A stretch of 64,000 nt of DNA, taken from the NCBI GenBank assembly GCA_002331385.1, contig DCYB01000001.1, positions 434,001 to 498,000 of the forward strand, written 5' to 3'. Within the stretch, counting starts at the first letter, position 1; each line of letters opens with the position of its first letter. A program made the position numbers and the translations under genes. Positions 27,104-35,831 of the stretch are shown here, piece after piece. Source of the DNA: Comamonadaceae bacterium UBA2121 (lineage in GTDB: Bacteria; Pseudomonadota; Gammaproteobacteria; Burkholderiales; Burkholderiaceae_C). Below the pieces are notes generated by a model, which searched no databases, was not told where the DNA came from, and worked only from the letters and a program-made list of their open reading frames with translations.

Positions 27104-27166
27104 GAGGGTGTTCTCCGTGGGCTAATGGAATGGATTATCGGTGATCAGGAAAGCGGCGTGGGCAGA

Positions 27167-28057
27167 TCAGGCGCCCTTGGCAGCAGCCACTTGCGCAGCC
27201 ACTTCAGCAGCGAAATCGTCTGCCTTCTTCTCGATGCCTTCACCCACCACGTACAGCGTGAACGACTTGATCGTGGTGTTGGCAGCCTTGAGCATCTGCT
27301 CCACGGTTTGCTTGCCGTCAGCAGCCTTCACGAAGACCTGGTTGAACAGGGAAACTTCCTTCAGGTACTTCTGCACGGAGCCTTCCACCATCTTGGCGGC
27401 GATGTCGGCAGGCTTGCCAGACTCTTCCGCCTTGGCAGCGGCCACCGAGCGCTCTTGCTCGATCAGGGCAGCAGGCACATCGGCAGAGGTCAGGGCCACG
27501 GGCTTCATGGCAGCCACGTGCATGGCCACGTCCTTGGCGGCTTGCGCGTCACCTTCGTACTCGACGACCACGCCGATGCGGGTGCCGTGCAGGTACAGGG
27601 CCAGCGGAGTACCGTCAAAGCGCTTGAAGCGACGGAAGGACATGTTCTCGCCAATCTTGCCGATCAGGCCCTTGCGCACGTCTTCCAGCGTCGGGCCGAA
27701 GCCGTCCTGCTCGTACGCCAGCGCGCCCAGAGCTTCCACGTCAGCGGGGTTCTTTTCAGCGATCAGCTTGGCAGCGGCGTTGGCCATTGCGATGAAGCTG
27801 TCGTTCTTGGAAACGAAGTCGGTTTCGCTGTTCACTTCGATCATGGCACCTGTGTTGCCGTTCACGAATGCAGTGATCACGCCCTCAGCGGTCACGCGCG
27901 AAGCAGCCTTGCCGGCCTTGGTGCCGAGCTTCACGCGCAGCAGCTCTTCCGCCTTGGCCATGTCGCCAGCGGCTTCGGTCAGAGCCTTCTTGCATTCCAT
28001 CATGGGGGCGTCGGTCTTGGCGCGGAGTTCAGCGACCATGCTTGCGGTAATTGCCAT
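27167..28057 (-). CDS. tsf: Elongation factor Ts
   Basis: The 296-residue guanine-nucleotide exchange factor acts on EF-Tu. The UBA-like N terminus reads MVAELRAKTDAPMMECKKAL, followed by the core domain segment EVNSETDFVSKNDSF, whose TDFV contacts EF-Tu. The protein ends in an Ala/Lys-rich helix. It is separated from rpsB by 109 bases holding an intrinsic terminator, which may set the S2 to EF-Ts ratio. Confidence 0.97.
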   Translation of the reverse strand: MAITASMVAELRAKTDAPMMECKKALTEAAGDMAKAEELLRVKLGTKAGKAASRVTAEGVITAFVNGNTGAMIEVNSETDFVSKNDSFIAMANAAAKLIAEKNPADVEALGALAYEQDGFGPTLEDVRKGLIGKIGENMSFRRFKRFDGTPLALYLHGTRIGVVVEYEGDAQAAKDVAMHVAAMKPVALTSADVPAALIEQERSVAAAKAEESGKPADIAAKMVEGSVQKYLKEVSLFNQVFVKAADGKQTVEQMLKAANTTIKSFTLYVVGEGIEKKADDFAAEVAAQVAAAKGA

Positions 28058-28100
28058 CGTATTTCTCCAGTTCAGTTCAGTTCGTTACGGTCTGCAGGCT

Positions 28101-28130
28101 AAAAAAAAGGGGGCTCACCAGGGGCCCCGC
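28101..28130 (-). terminator. Terminator/attenuator between rpsB and tsf
   Basis: On the minus strand a GC stem (GGGGC 28124-28128 read in reverse complement, pairing with 28110-28114) with a loop of about nine bases is followed by eight T (28101-28108). It lies between the rpsB stop and the tsf start, so it probably lets part of the transcription through. A partial terminator at this junction is known in E. coli. Confidence 0.75.
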
Positions 28131-28166
28131 TTTTCTTCGCGACGAGTCGCGCGGCCCTGTTTACTA

Positions 28167-28919
28167 TCAGGCAGCGGTTTCGTCCACTTCCACGAATTCG
28201 TCGTCGCCTTCGGCAGAAACTGCCTTGACCACGTCGTTCACGGCGTCTGCGCGGCCTTCGAGGATCGCGTCAGCGATGCCACGGGCGTACAGCGTCACGG
28301 CCTTGGCCGAGTCGTCGTTACCGGGGATCACGTAGTCGATGCCTTCGGGCGAGTGGTTGGAGTCAACCACACCGATCAGGGGAATGCCCAGCTTCTTGGC
28401 TTCCGCGATCGCGATCTTGTGGTAGCCCACGTCGATCACGAAAATTGCGTCAGGCAGAGCGGTCATATCCTGAATGCCGCCGATGTCCTTCTCGAGCTTA
28501 TCCAGCTCGCGGCTGAACATCAGCTGTTCCTTCTTGCTCATGGACTCGAGGCCAGCTTCTTGCTGTGCCTTCATGTCCTTCAGACGCTTGATGGAAGTCT
28601 TGACGGTCTTGAAGTTGGTCAGCATGCCGCCCAGCCAGCGCTGGTCGACAAAGGGAACGCCCGCGCGCTGTGCTTCTTCAGCCAGGATTTCGCGGGCTTG
28701 ACGCTTGGTGCCCACCATCAGGATGGTGCCACGGTTGGCAGACAGTTGCTTGGCAAACTTCTGCGCTTCCTGGAACATCGGCAGCGTCTTTTCCAGGTTG
28801 ATGATGTGAATCTTGTTGCGGTGGCCGAAGATGAACGGAGCCATCTTGGGGTTCCAGAAGCGAGTTTGGTGACCAAAGTGGACACCGGCTTCGAGCATTT
28901 CGCGCATCGTGACGGACAT
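28167..28919 (-). CDS. rpsB: Small-subunit ribosomal protein uS2
   Basis: The 250-residue 30S protein begins MSVTMREMLEAGVHFGHQTRFWNPKM, the S2 signature. It also has QRWLGGMLTNFKTVKTSI and the conserved ALFVID-like segment DAIFVIDVGYHKIA, then GIPLIGVVDSNHSPEGIDYVIPGNDD. The C terminus is acidic. It is the first gene of the minus-strand block reaching to 13.7 kb. ATG 28919 is chosen over the ATG 15 bases upstream by homology to the family start. Confidence 0.97.
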   Translation of the reverse strand: MSVTMREMLEAGVHFGHQTRFWNPKMAPFIFGHRNKIHIINLEKTLPMFQEAQKFAKQLSANRGTILMVGTKRQAREILAEEAQRAGVPFVDQRWLGGMLTNFKTVKTSIKRLKDMKAQQEAGLESMSKKEQLMFSRELDKLEKDIGGIQDMTALPDAIFVIDVGYHKIAIAEAKKLGIPLIGVVDSNHSPEGIDYVIPGNDDSAKAVTLYARGIADAILEGRADAVNDVVKAVSAEGDDEFVEVDETAA

Positions 28920-29088
28920 GGGATATTTCTCCAAAGGTTGGGTCTTAAATCCAGCGCCGATTAATCACCACAGCTTCAAAAAGACTGCGGCAACACCTTG
29001 ACGGAACTGGTTTGCTATTGAATTGCCACTCTGGCCGCCTGCGACTTCGAAGAAGGCGCGCAAGGGCGGTACTCGGCAAAACCCTAGG

Positions 29089-29117
29089 ATTCTAGCACAG
29101 ACCAGACAATCTTCGAA
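29089..29117 (-). promoter_or_regulatory. Putative sigma70 promoter of rpsB-tsf block
   Basis: On the minus strand a -10 TAGAAT (29089-29094) is preceded at 17 bases by TTCGAA (29112-29117), a weak -35. Transcription would start near 29082 and give a leader of about 160 nt, long enough for the S2 autoregulatory structure known in proteobacteria. The leader structure itself was not identified. Confidence 0.4.
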
Positions 29118-29371
29118 GAGTTGTCCTTGAAGAGGTCAGTAAACGACCACAGCAGGCATAGTTTGCTTTTTTGCAATGCCGTTGTCACTACCATGCCGGA
29201 GTGTTGCGAAATCAACCACCAATTCACGCTTGTTTGCGGATGCATGATGGTTTCGGCACCCCGCTGACATCGTATGCAACCATCGCGGGAGACAATCCTG
29301 TGCTGTTCACGTAAGCCTCACGGCCTAGACAGCAGAGGTTCCGGATGACTGTCTGAGAGTATCGAGATTCC
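29118..29371. other. Intergenic region, nothing recognised
   Basis: These bases separate the divergent rpsB block and the FAD oxidoreductase gene. No gene, repeat or clear promoter was found beyond the rpsB elements to the left. Confidence 0.4.
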
Positions 29372-30619
29372 ATGGAAATTGCCATTGTGGGCGCGGGCAT
29401 CGTCGGGATTGCCACAGCATATGAACTGGCCTGCGACGGACACCAGGTAACGGTGTACGAGCAACGCAGCGCCGCCGCCGAAGAGGCCAGCTTTGCCAGC
29501 TCGGGCCTGCTTGCGCCCGCGCTGCTGATTCCGTGGGCCTCGCCTGCCGTAGGCGCTGCGCCGCGGCGCTGGCTCTGGAACCCCAAGCCCTCCATTCGCA
29601 TGGCGCGCGGTGCCGGTCGCGCCGAATCCGCCTGGTTGCGCCGCTGGCGCAAGGCCGCCCACGCACCCACAGCGGCAGGCACCATGTTGGCCCTGGAGCA
29701 ACTGGGCCGATACAGCCTTGCGCGCACTCGCCAACTGGTCACGCAATTCGATGTGGACATCGAGACCAGCCACGGCGCGCTGGTGCTGCTGCGCCACGCC
29801 AAGGACATCGAAAAAGTCCGCCCAGCCCCCGACGTGCTCAGGGAAGCGGGCAGCCAGATCGCCGAAGTGGATGCAGACACCGCACGCCTGATCGAGCCCG
29901 GCCTGTCCACCGACGTGCCCTTTGCTGGCGCGCTGCATGCGGGCGATGGAGAGGCCGCCAATTGCCGCCTGTTTGCGCAGGTGCTCCGCTACGCCGCACA
30001 AGAACTGGGAGCCCGCTTTGTGTTCAACGCGCAGGTGGACGCCATTTCCACGCAACCCGCCGGGGTGCAACTCCATGGGGAATCGTCCCTGCGCCGCGCC
30101 GACGCCGTGGTCCTGTGTGCCGGCATGGCCAGCGCCGCGCTGCTCAAGCGCCATCGGCTCGACTTGCCCATGGCCGCAGTCTACGGTTACACCATCAGCG
30201 CACCGCTGCGTGAAGAACTGCATGCCCCGCAAGGCACGGTGATCGACCCGGTGCACCACATCACCATCGCGCGCCAAGGCCAGCGCGTGCGCGTTTCGGG
30301 TGGCGCAGAGTTGGGCTATGCGGGCGGCGAGCACCATGCCGACACACTGCAAAAACTTTACCTCGCGCTCTCGGGCTGGTTTCCTGGCGGCGCACTCATC
30401 TCTTCCCCGCAAGTGCAGACGTGGCGCGGAGCCCGCCCCACCATGCCAGACGGCGCGCCCGTGGTCGGCACCAGCGGCCTCCCTGGCCTGTGGCTGAACA
30501 CGGGGCACGGTGCCTGCGGTTGGGCACTGGCCTGTGGCTGCGCGCGGGTGCTCGCCGACCGCATCGGCGGCGGCGCGGGCGCGGTAGATCTGGACCCCTT
30601 CCACATCCATCGCTTCTGA
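29372..30619 (+). CDS. FAD-dependent D-amino-acid dehydrogenase-like (DadA/DAO family)
   Basis: The 415-residue oxidoreductase starts with the dinucleotide fold IAIVGAGIVGIATAYELACDGHQVTVYE. It continues with SFASSGLLAPALLIPWASP and ends with LWLNTGHGACGWALACGCARVLAD, the C-terminal FAD motif of the DadA group. It probably oxidises D-amino acids to 2-oxo acids and passes electrons to the quinone pool. The alanine racemase gene often next to dadA is absent; instead nnr follows at once. Sarcosine-oxidase-like or other amine specificities remain possible. Confidence 0.82.
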   Translation: MEIAIVGAGIVGIATAYELACDGHQVTVYEQRSAAAEEASFASSGLLAPALLIPWASPAVGAAPRRWLWNPKPSIRMARGAGRAESAWLRRWRKAAHAPTAAGTMLALEQLGRYSLARTRQLVTQFDVDIETSHGALVLLRHAKDIEKVRPAPDVLREAGSQIAEVDADTARLIEPGLSTDVPFAGALHAGDGEAANCRLFAQVLRYAAQELGARFVFNAQVDAISTQPAGVQLHGESSLRRADAVVLCAGMASAALLKRHRLDLPMAAVYGYTISAPLREELHAPQGTVIDPVHHITIARQGQRVRVSGGAELGYAGGEHHADTLQKLYLALSGWFPGGALISSPQVQTWRGARPTMPDGAPVVGTSGLPGLWLNTGHGACGWALACGCARVLADRIGGGAGAVDLDPFHIHRF

Positions 30620-30670
30620 GTGCCTGCGGCAGAACGATCTCCCGGAGATCGGCTGCCGCACAATGCGGTC

Positions 30671-32212
30671 ATGCAGCGCATTCAACCCGATCAGCCCCAC
30701 CCTCTCTTCGATACCGCGACCACGCGAAGGCTCGAAGCCGAGGGCATTGCCGCCACCGGAGAGCATGTCCTCATGCAGCGCGCAGGCCGCGCCGTGGCGC
30801 AACTGGCACGCGCGCTGGCGCCCCACGCGCGCCACATCTGGATTGCGTGTGGCGCAGGCAACAACGGCGGTGACGGACTGGAGGCTGCGGCGCTGCTGCA
30901 AACCGCAGGGTGCAAGGTCTCGGTGACCTGGCTTGGCTCACCGGAAACCGCCTCATCCGACACGCGGCAAGCGTGGCAGCGCGCCACCGCCGCCAACGTG
31001 CACTTCACAAGCGCTCCGCCCGATGATTTGGGGTCGCAGGATCTGTGCATCGACGCGCTGCTCGGCATTGGGCTCACGGCCAACGACTCGGGCAGAAAGC
31101 CATCGGCTGCGATGCTCGACCTGCTGCACGCCCTGCGCGAAAGCCCTGCCACCCTGCTGTGCGTCGATCTTCCCTCGGGCCTGATCGCCGACACCGGTCA
31201 ACTCGCCCCCGGTTTTGCCTATCGTGCATCACCTCCAAACGTGGGCGCACGCCATACGTTGAGCCTGCTCACACTGCATCCGGGCCTGTTCACCGGCGCG
31301 GGGCGCGATGAAGCGGGCGCGATCTGGTTTTCCGCACTCGGCCTGCCCGCCCCAGCGATGGCACCGAGCTTTCAACTCAGCGGAGCGCCCTCCTCCATGC
31401 AGCGCCCACACGCCAGCCACAAAGGCAGCTGGGGCGACGTCGCCATCATTGGCGGCCAAGGCGTGCGCGAGGGCGGCATGGGCATGACCGGCGCCGCCGT
31501 GCTTGCAGCCAGCGCAGCGCTGCATGCCGGTGCGGGCCGCGTGATGCTTGCACCACACGATCCCGATCTGTTGCAGGTGCCGGGCGATCTGCCAGAGATC
31601 ATGCTGCGCCGATTTGAAGCGCTTGAACTGGAGCGCATGACCGTCGTCTGCGGCTGTGGTGGCGGCACGGCGGTACGCGCTCTGCTGCCGGACATCTTGC
31701 GGCGCGCGCAACGGCTCGTACTCGACGCCGATGCGCTCAACGCCATTGCCGCCGACGCATCGCTGCAGGCCCGCACGCGCGAACGTGCACAGCGCGCACG
31801 CCAGCCCACCGTCATCACCCCGCATCCGCTGGAGGCGGCACGCCTGTTGGGCAACGGCATGACCGCCGCCGATGTGCAATCCGACCGGCTCGCCGCGGCA
31901 CAACGGCTCGCGCAGCACCTCGATTGCGTTGTCGTGCTCAAGGGCTCGGGCACTGTGATTGCCGCGCCCGACTGCGCTCCGCACATCAACCCGACGGGCA
32001 ATGCCCGCCTCGCCACCGGGGGCACCGGCGACGTGCTGGCGGGTCTGCTGGGGGCGCGCATGGCGGCGTTCGCGGACGATGAATACGGCACAGCGAACGC
32101 CTTGCAGGTCGCCATCCAGGCCTGCTGGCAACACGGAAGCGTCGCCGACCGCTGGCCAGAAGATCTCGCACTCACCGCCTCGCAATTGGCCAAGGCTTTG
32201 ACTCCGGGCTAA
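30671..32212 (+). CDS. nnr: Bifunctional NAD(P)H-hydrate epimerase / ADP-dependent dehydratase
   Basis: The 513-residue protein repairs hydrated NAD(P)H. The N-terminal YjeF_N domain (about 1-215) has ACGAGNNGGDGLEAA and VDLPSGLIADTG. The C-terminal ribokinase-like domain (about 230-510) has SHKGSWGDVAIIGG, VLDADALNAIA, TPHPLEAARLLG and the catalytic NPTGNARLATGGTGDVLAGLL. The frame opens upstream at a GTG directly after the previous stop, but ATG 30671 gives the family start. Confidence 0.94.
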   Translation: MQRIQPDQPHPLFDTATTRRLEAEGIAATGEHVLMQRAGRAVAQLARALAPHARHIWIACGAGNNGGDGLEAAALLQTAGCKVSVTWLGSPETASSDTRQAWQRATAANVHFTSAPPDDLGSQDLCIDALLGIGLTANDSGRKPSAAMLDLLHALRESPATLLCVDLPSGLIADTGQLAPGFAYRASPPNVGARHTLSLLTLHPGLFTGAGRDEAGAIWFSALGLPAPAMAPSFQLSGAPSSMQRPHASHKGSWGDVAIIGGQGVREGGMGMTGAAVLAASAALHAGAGRVMLAPHDPDLLQVPGDLPEIMLRRFEALELERMTVVCGCGGGTAVRALLPDILRRAQRLVLDADALNAIAADASLQARTRERAQRARQPTVITPHPLEAARLLGNGMTAADVQSDRLAAAQRLAQHLDCVVVLKGSGTVIAAPDCAPHINPTGNARLATGGTGDVLAGLLGARMAAFADDEYGTANALQVAIQACWQHGSVADRWPEDLALTASQLAKALTPG

Positions 32213-32442
32213 AGACCCTGCGCAGTCAACCAAACGCACTACTCACACGTTACATATGTAGGGACAAGCCCACACCTACGAAACGATCGGTAAATTGCGT
32301 CGCCAACCGACGCGACAAGCCGTCGTCCGACAGCTTTTCACCTTGGTGTGATGTTCCAATGGATTCAGCCCCGCAACCGTTCTGGTGGCGAAGGCGATTT
32401 CCAGTTTCACGTAATTGCATTCTTTTTTCCGAGGACACTGTC

Positions 32443-32622
32443 ATGACACGCAATTTCCGGCAGGGAACGCGCGCGCTGGCAGCCTTCACGGTAACCGTAG
32501 CTTTGGCCGTAGCGGCCACTGCCATGACGCTGATTCCCGATGAGGCTGTGCAGTCCGTCGATGCGCTGATTTCAGCGAATACCCAGTTGGACAAGCTCCT
32601 GAGCTCAGACTTGTTCAACTGA
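32443..32622 (+). CDS. 59-residue putative exported or membrane peptide
   Basis: ATG 32443 is preceded by CCGAGGAC, a good ribosome site. The peptide has a basic start (TRNFRQGTR), a hydrophobic Ala/Val stretch (about residues 11-30, LAAFTVTVALAVAATAM), and then an acidic amphipathic tail with DEAVQSVDALISANTQLDKLL. It could be a secreted helical peptide or a single-pass membrane protein. A strong terminator lies 66 bases past the stop, so it forms its own transcription unit. I do not recognise the family. Confidence 0.55.
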   Translation: MTRNFRQGTRALAAFTVTVALAVAATAMTLIPDEAVQSVDALISANTQLDKLLSSDLFN

Positions 32623-32688
32623 CTTCAGCAGGTATCTACCGGCGACCTTCCCGCTCGCCGGCTGCTGATGGTTTTCACCACGACCCAG

Positions 32689-32715
32689 AGGCCTCTTTTT
32701 CAAGAGGCCTTTTTA
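32689..32715 (+). terminator. Strong Rho-independent terminator
   Basis: A perfect 9-bp stem (AGGCCTCTT 32689-32697 with AAGAGGCCT 32702-32710) closes a 4-base loop and is followed by TTTTT (32711-32715). It ends the small-peptide transcript and overlaps the stop codon of the convergent lipoprotein gene. Confidence 0.85.
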
Positions 32716-33428
32716 TTGTCCAAGGCAGCTGGTGCAGCTTCTGGTTTGCCTTGGCGCTCGATCAGGTCCATGCGGCGACGCAGGGCCGCTTCCAGGGTCA
32801 GATCGCCAATCGCCCTTGCCCGCTCTGCACGCAGCGCGAGCCATCCCATCAGCGCCTGACTCCACCCCTGTTCGGACGCGGTATCCGTTGCCGTGACCAT
32901 TGTGTCAGGCGTTGCGCGTCCAGCGCTGAGCGCCGCGCCCGCCGCCACCAAACGTGACAATGGATCGGCAATGCCATCGATGGCCTTCACATCACGAAGG
33001 GCCTTTTGCTGCGGCTCCGGCAATCGGGCGATCTGGTCGGCGGACAGCGGCTGACCGGCCAGATAGGCCGCATAGGCCACCTCATCCGCTGCGGCATCCT
33101 TGCGCAGCGTGTCAAACGCCGTGCAGGGTTGCAAGTTGGCTGCGCCCACCTGCGCGGCACAGCGCATCAACTCCACACGCGCCAGCTTTTCCGGACTGCC
33201 CGTGCGGGCGACCTCGCTGCGCGCCTTGCTCCACTCTTGCTCGGCCACGCGTGTCTTGCCGGAGAGTTGCGCGTCGGTGGCGCGTTCAACCGATCCGACC
33301 GAATTGACTTTCCAGTCGGGCACCGGAGGCTTGTTGCCGCATGCGGCCAGCGTGAGCGCCAGTGCCCCAAGCAAGGCCCAGCGACCGACAGCGCCTGCGT
33401 GGCGATGAGGTGTGAGGTGCACAATCAT
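32700..33428 (-). CDS. Hypothetical lipoprotein of the MCE transport locus
   Basis: The 242-residue protein has a lipoprotein signal ending LTLAAC with the lipidated Cys at residue 30. The rest is helical and Ala/Arg-rich with no motif I can name (for example EQEWSKARSEVART and QALMGWLALRAERA). It is coupled to the MlaD-like gene by an ATGA overlap, so it probably works with it, perhaps as the outer-membrane or periplasmic partner. It does not look like the usual PqiC/ABC-auxiliary lipoprotein. Confidence 0.65.
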   Translation of the reverse strand: MIVHLTPHRHAGAVGRWALLGALALTLAACGNKPPVPDWKVNSVGSVERATDAQLSGKTRVAEQEWSKARSEVARTGSPEKLARVELMRCAAQVGAANLQPCTAFDTLRKDAAADEVAYAAYLAGQPLSADQIARLPEPQQKALRDVKAIDGIADPLSRLVAAGAALSAGRATPDTMVTATDTASEQGWSQALMGWLALRAERARAIGDLTLEAALRRRMDLIERQGKPEAAPAALDNKKAS

Positions 33429-34435
33429 GGCAGCTTCAACTCCGTGTTCTTGGCGAACGGCCATTTGCGATTGATGTCGTTCAGCAGGCTTTCCACCTTG
33501 CGCAGATTGGATTCCACCTCGACGCGCAATTCGCCCAGATCGGTCGTGGCCTCCCGCGCATTGGCTCCCACTGCCTGCGCCTCGACCAGCACGGCGTCGA
33601 TCTTGGTCAGGCTCTGCCGTGTGTCCGCCAGCAGGCCGTTGAGTTGCACCACCGCCGCACGCACTTCCGGCACCAGCCCCGGGTCCTTGCCCGCGCCGAA
33701 AACCTGTTTGTCTGCGCGCGCCACCATGGTGTCGAGCCGCGCCACCAGTTGATTGACGCGGTCCAGCGCGGTAGCGAGCTTCTTGGCATCGGCTTCGTTG
33801 CCGGTCAGCACCTTGATGGCGCCACCAGGGCCGTTCAGGCTCTCGGTCAGCGTGCGCACGTTCTCCACCACACCTCCGAGCGCGGAGCCCTGGCTGGTCA
33901 TCGCATTGAGGTTGTCGAGCAGTTCACGCGCAGACGACATGAGCTGCGGAATCTCCGCCGTCGCATCGCCGCGCAGCACCGGGCGTTCTGCGCCGTCTTC
34001 CAGCGCCGGATCGGTCAGGATACCGCTGTACGCCTTGATAGTGGTGCCGCCCACAATGCCGCTGACCAGCGTGAACACGCTCGTCGTGCGCAGCCAGTGT
34101 GCGTCCTTGCGCGGCACATCGATGAGGATGCGCACATCTCCGGTTTCCGCCAGTTCGATGCGGCGCACACGGCCAATCGGAAAGCCCGAGAACGTCATGT
34201 CCATGCCCACCGAAACGCCTTGCGAATCATCGGCAGTCAGCACCAGCCGCTGCGTCGGCTCGAACACACCGCGCGCATACATCAGGTACAGCGCCGCACC
34301 AATGATCAGCGCCGCCGTGAACATCAGCAGCGCGACCGCCTTGCGCTCCAGATACGCAACCGGTTTGAGCAGCTCATCATCTTCGCGCCGGTAGCGCGGC
34401 GGTTGGGTGGGAGGCGTGGGTTCTTGTTCTGTCAT
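33425..34435 (-). CDS. MCE/MlaD-family lipid transport protein
   Basis: The 336-residue protein has a cytoplasmic Pro-rich N terminus, one membrane helix (about residues 34-53) and a single MCE domain (about 63-145; LTADDSQGVSVGMDMTFSGFPIGRVRRIEL). A long helical C-terminal segment follows (about 165-330, LLDNLNAMTSQGS and onward), suited to forming a hexameric tunnel. Such proteins carry phospholipid between inner and outer membranes. ATG 34435 lies 20 bases after the permease gene. The frame is open far upstream in antisense to nothing relevant, so the start is firm. Confidence 0.88.
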   Translation of the reverse strand: MTEQEPTPPTQPPRYRREDDELLKPVAYLERKAVALLMFTAALIIGAALYLMYARGVFEPTQRLVLTADDSQGVSVGMDMTFSGFPIGRVRRIELAETGDVRILIDVPRKDAHWLRTTSVFTLVSGIVGGTTIKAYSGILTDPALEDGAERPVLRGDATAEIPQLMSSARELLDNLNAMTSQGSALGGVVENVRTLTESLNGPGGAIKVLTGNEADAKKLATALDRVNQLVARLDTMVARADKQVFGAGKDPGLVPEVRAAVVQLNGLLADTRQSLTKIDAVLVEAQAVGANAREATTDLGELRVEVESNLRKVESLLNDINRKWPFAKNTELKLP

Positions 34436-34455
34436 TGTTGTAGGGCTCAATCCCG

Positions 34456-35265
34456 TCAGTAATAGTTGCCGACCAGCGATGCTGCCTCGATCAACAGCAG
34501 CACGGCAAACATGCGCGCCAGTCCGCCCAGTTCCGAATCCCGCTCGCGTGGCCGGTCGGGATTCGGCTGCGAATACAGTCCCTCCGCCATGGGAATGAGC
34601 GCAATCGCCAGGCTGAAGAACACCGTCTTGAACGCAAAAACAAACGTGATCTGCGGTGTGAACACATGGCCGAACATGCGCGTGTACAGCGGCAACCCGG
34701 CCAGATTCAAACCGTACACACCCACATACGCCATCACCAGTGCCACCACGCACGACAGCGCGGCCAACGTGATACTGGCATACATACCGGCCACGACACG
34801 AGGTAGCAACTCCACCCGGATCGGATCGGCGCCGCGAGAGCGCAAGGCGTCGAGATGCCCGGACTGCTGCATCAGCGCCAGTTGCGTGCCATTGGGAATC
34901 GTTGCCCGCATGGCAACGAACAGCGCTGCGGTGAGCGGTATCAGCTCCAGCACCAGCACGCGGATCACCATCTCCAGGGCATAGCGCGAAAGCCCGTAAC
35001 TCATCGCGGTGACAGAGACGATGTGCGTGATCACCAGGCTCAGCAACGCCGCGAGCAACGTGTGGCCGATGAGGATGGGCGCGGTTTCCAGATACATGTG
35101 CCGCGCCAGTCGCCAGCGCGTGACCCGGTTGTAGCTGGACGGCGACAGCATCAGCACCAAGACCACCGCACCCAGATAAATGATGCGCCACCAGGCCACG
35201 GCCCAGCGCCGCATCGTGTTGGCGATGCGTCCTGGCAGGCGAATGACGCTGGCGGCGGCGCTCAT
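34456..35265 (-). CDS. MlaE-family ABC permease of an MCE lipid transporter
   Basis: The 269-residue inner-membrane protein has five to six helices. The MlaE family pattern is visible in the region AALFVAMRATIPNGTQLALMQQSGHLDALRSRGADPIRVELLPRV. It partners the MlaD-like protein encoded next. An MlaF-type ATPase gene is normally adjacent but is missing here: the permease stop and the MCE start are only 20 bases apart, and nothing encoding an ATPase lies upstream before the MerR gene. Confidence 0.85.
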   Translation of the reverse strand: MSAAASVIRLPGRIANTMRRWAVAWWRIIYLGAVVLVLMLSPSSYNRVTRWRLARHMYLETAPILIGHTLLAALLSLVITHIVSVTAMSYGLSRYALEMVIRVLVLELIPLTAALFVAMRATIPNGTQLALMQQSGHLDALRSRGADPIRVELLPRVVAGMYASITLAALSCVVALVMAYVGVYGLNLAGLPLYTRMFGHVFTPQITFVFAFKTVFFSLAIALIPMAEGLYSQPNPDRPRERDSELGGLARMFAVLLLIEAASLVGNYY

Positions 35266-35332
35266 GGGCAGATCATAACGAAAGTGATTGAAAAAACATG
35301 CAACCGCTATGAGTTACATAGCGTTCGGTGAA

Positions 35333-35791
35333 TCACACATGCCGCTTCACCGATGGCAATGGCGGCGGAACCGGTTCGCTGTCGGCGCGCGCGTGCAACG
35401 CCTCAATCACGTGACATTGCCCGCCTTGCCCATCGCAGCGGCTGCGCAGGGCGAGCAGCTCTTTTTCCAGCGTGCGCAATTCCGCCAGCCGCGTGCGCAC
35501 ATGCTCTAGGTGCTCGTCCAGCGTGATGCACGCCACATGCCCATCACCGCGCACATCGGCGTCCAGCGCAAGCAGCGTGCGCACTTCGCCAAGCGACATA
35601 TCCATCGCCCGGCATAGGCGCACAAAGCGCAGACGGTGCACCTCTTCGTCGCTGTAGACACGGTACTGGTTGTCCGCGCGCGCTTGCGCTGCGAGCAGAC
35701 CTTCCTTCTCGTAATAGCGAATGCTGGCCGCCGGCACGCCCGACAGCCGAGCGGCTTCTCCGATACGGTGCTGTGGACTTTGCGCTGCCAT
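35333..35791 (-). CDS. cadR: MerR-family heavy-metal regulator, CadR/PbrR type
   Basis: The 152-residue regulator has the MerR helix-turn-helix at the N terminus (RIGEAARLSGVPAASIRYYEKEGLL). A dimerisation coiled coil and the metal-binding loop follow. Cys88, Cys119 and Cys126 (the last two in RCDGQGGQC) reproduce the spacing of the Cd/Pb/Zn sensor CadR. It diverges from the P-type ATPase gene. ATG 35791 is used; an in-frame TTG at 35824 would fall inside the operator. Metal choice between Cd, Pb and Zn is not resolved. Confidence 0.9.
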   Translation of the reverse strand: MAAQSPQHRIGEAARLSGVPAASIRYYEKEGLLAAQARADNQYRVYSDEEVHRLRFVRLCRAMDMSLGEVRTLLALDADVRGDGHVACITLDEHLEHVRTRLAELRTLEKELLALRSRCDGQGGQCHVIEALHARADSEPVPPPLPSVKRHV

Positions 35792-35794
35792 GGC

Positions 35795-35825
35795 TTGACC
35801 TTCAAGTGACTTCAAGGTTTCCAAT
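35795..35825 (+). promoter_or_regulatory. MerR-type promoter/operator of the heavy-metal ATPase
   Basis: A -35 TTGACC (35795-35800) and a -10-like TCCAAT (35820-35825) are separated by 19 bases, the overlong spacer that MerR proteins untwist. The dyad ACCTTCAAGTGACTTCAAGGT (ACCTT and AAGGT ends, 35798-35818) fills the spacer. The predicted start of transcription falls at about 35832, the A of the ATPase ATG, so the message may be leaderless. Confidence 0.75.
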
Positions 35826-35831
35826 CATGGC

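Noticed and set aside
32250..32618. A 122-codon open frame opposite the 59-aa peptide
   Set aside because: It lacks a ribosome site and reads as complement of the peptide gene, whose start signals are better.
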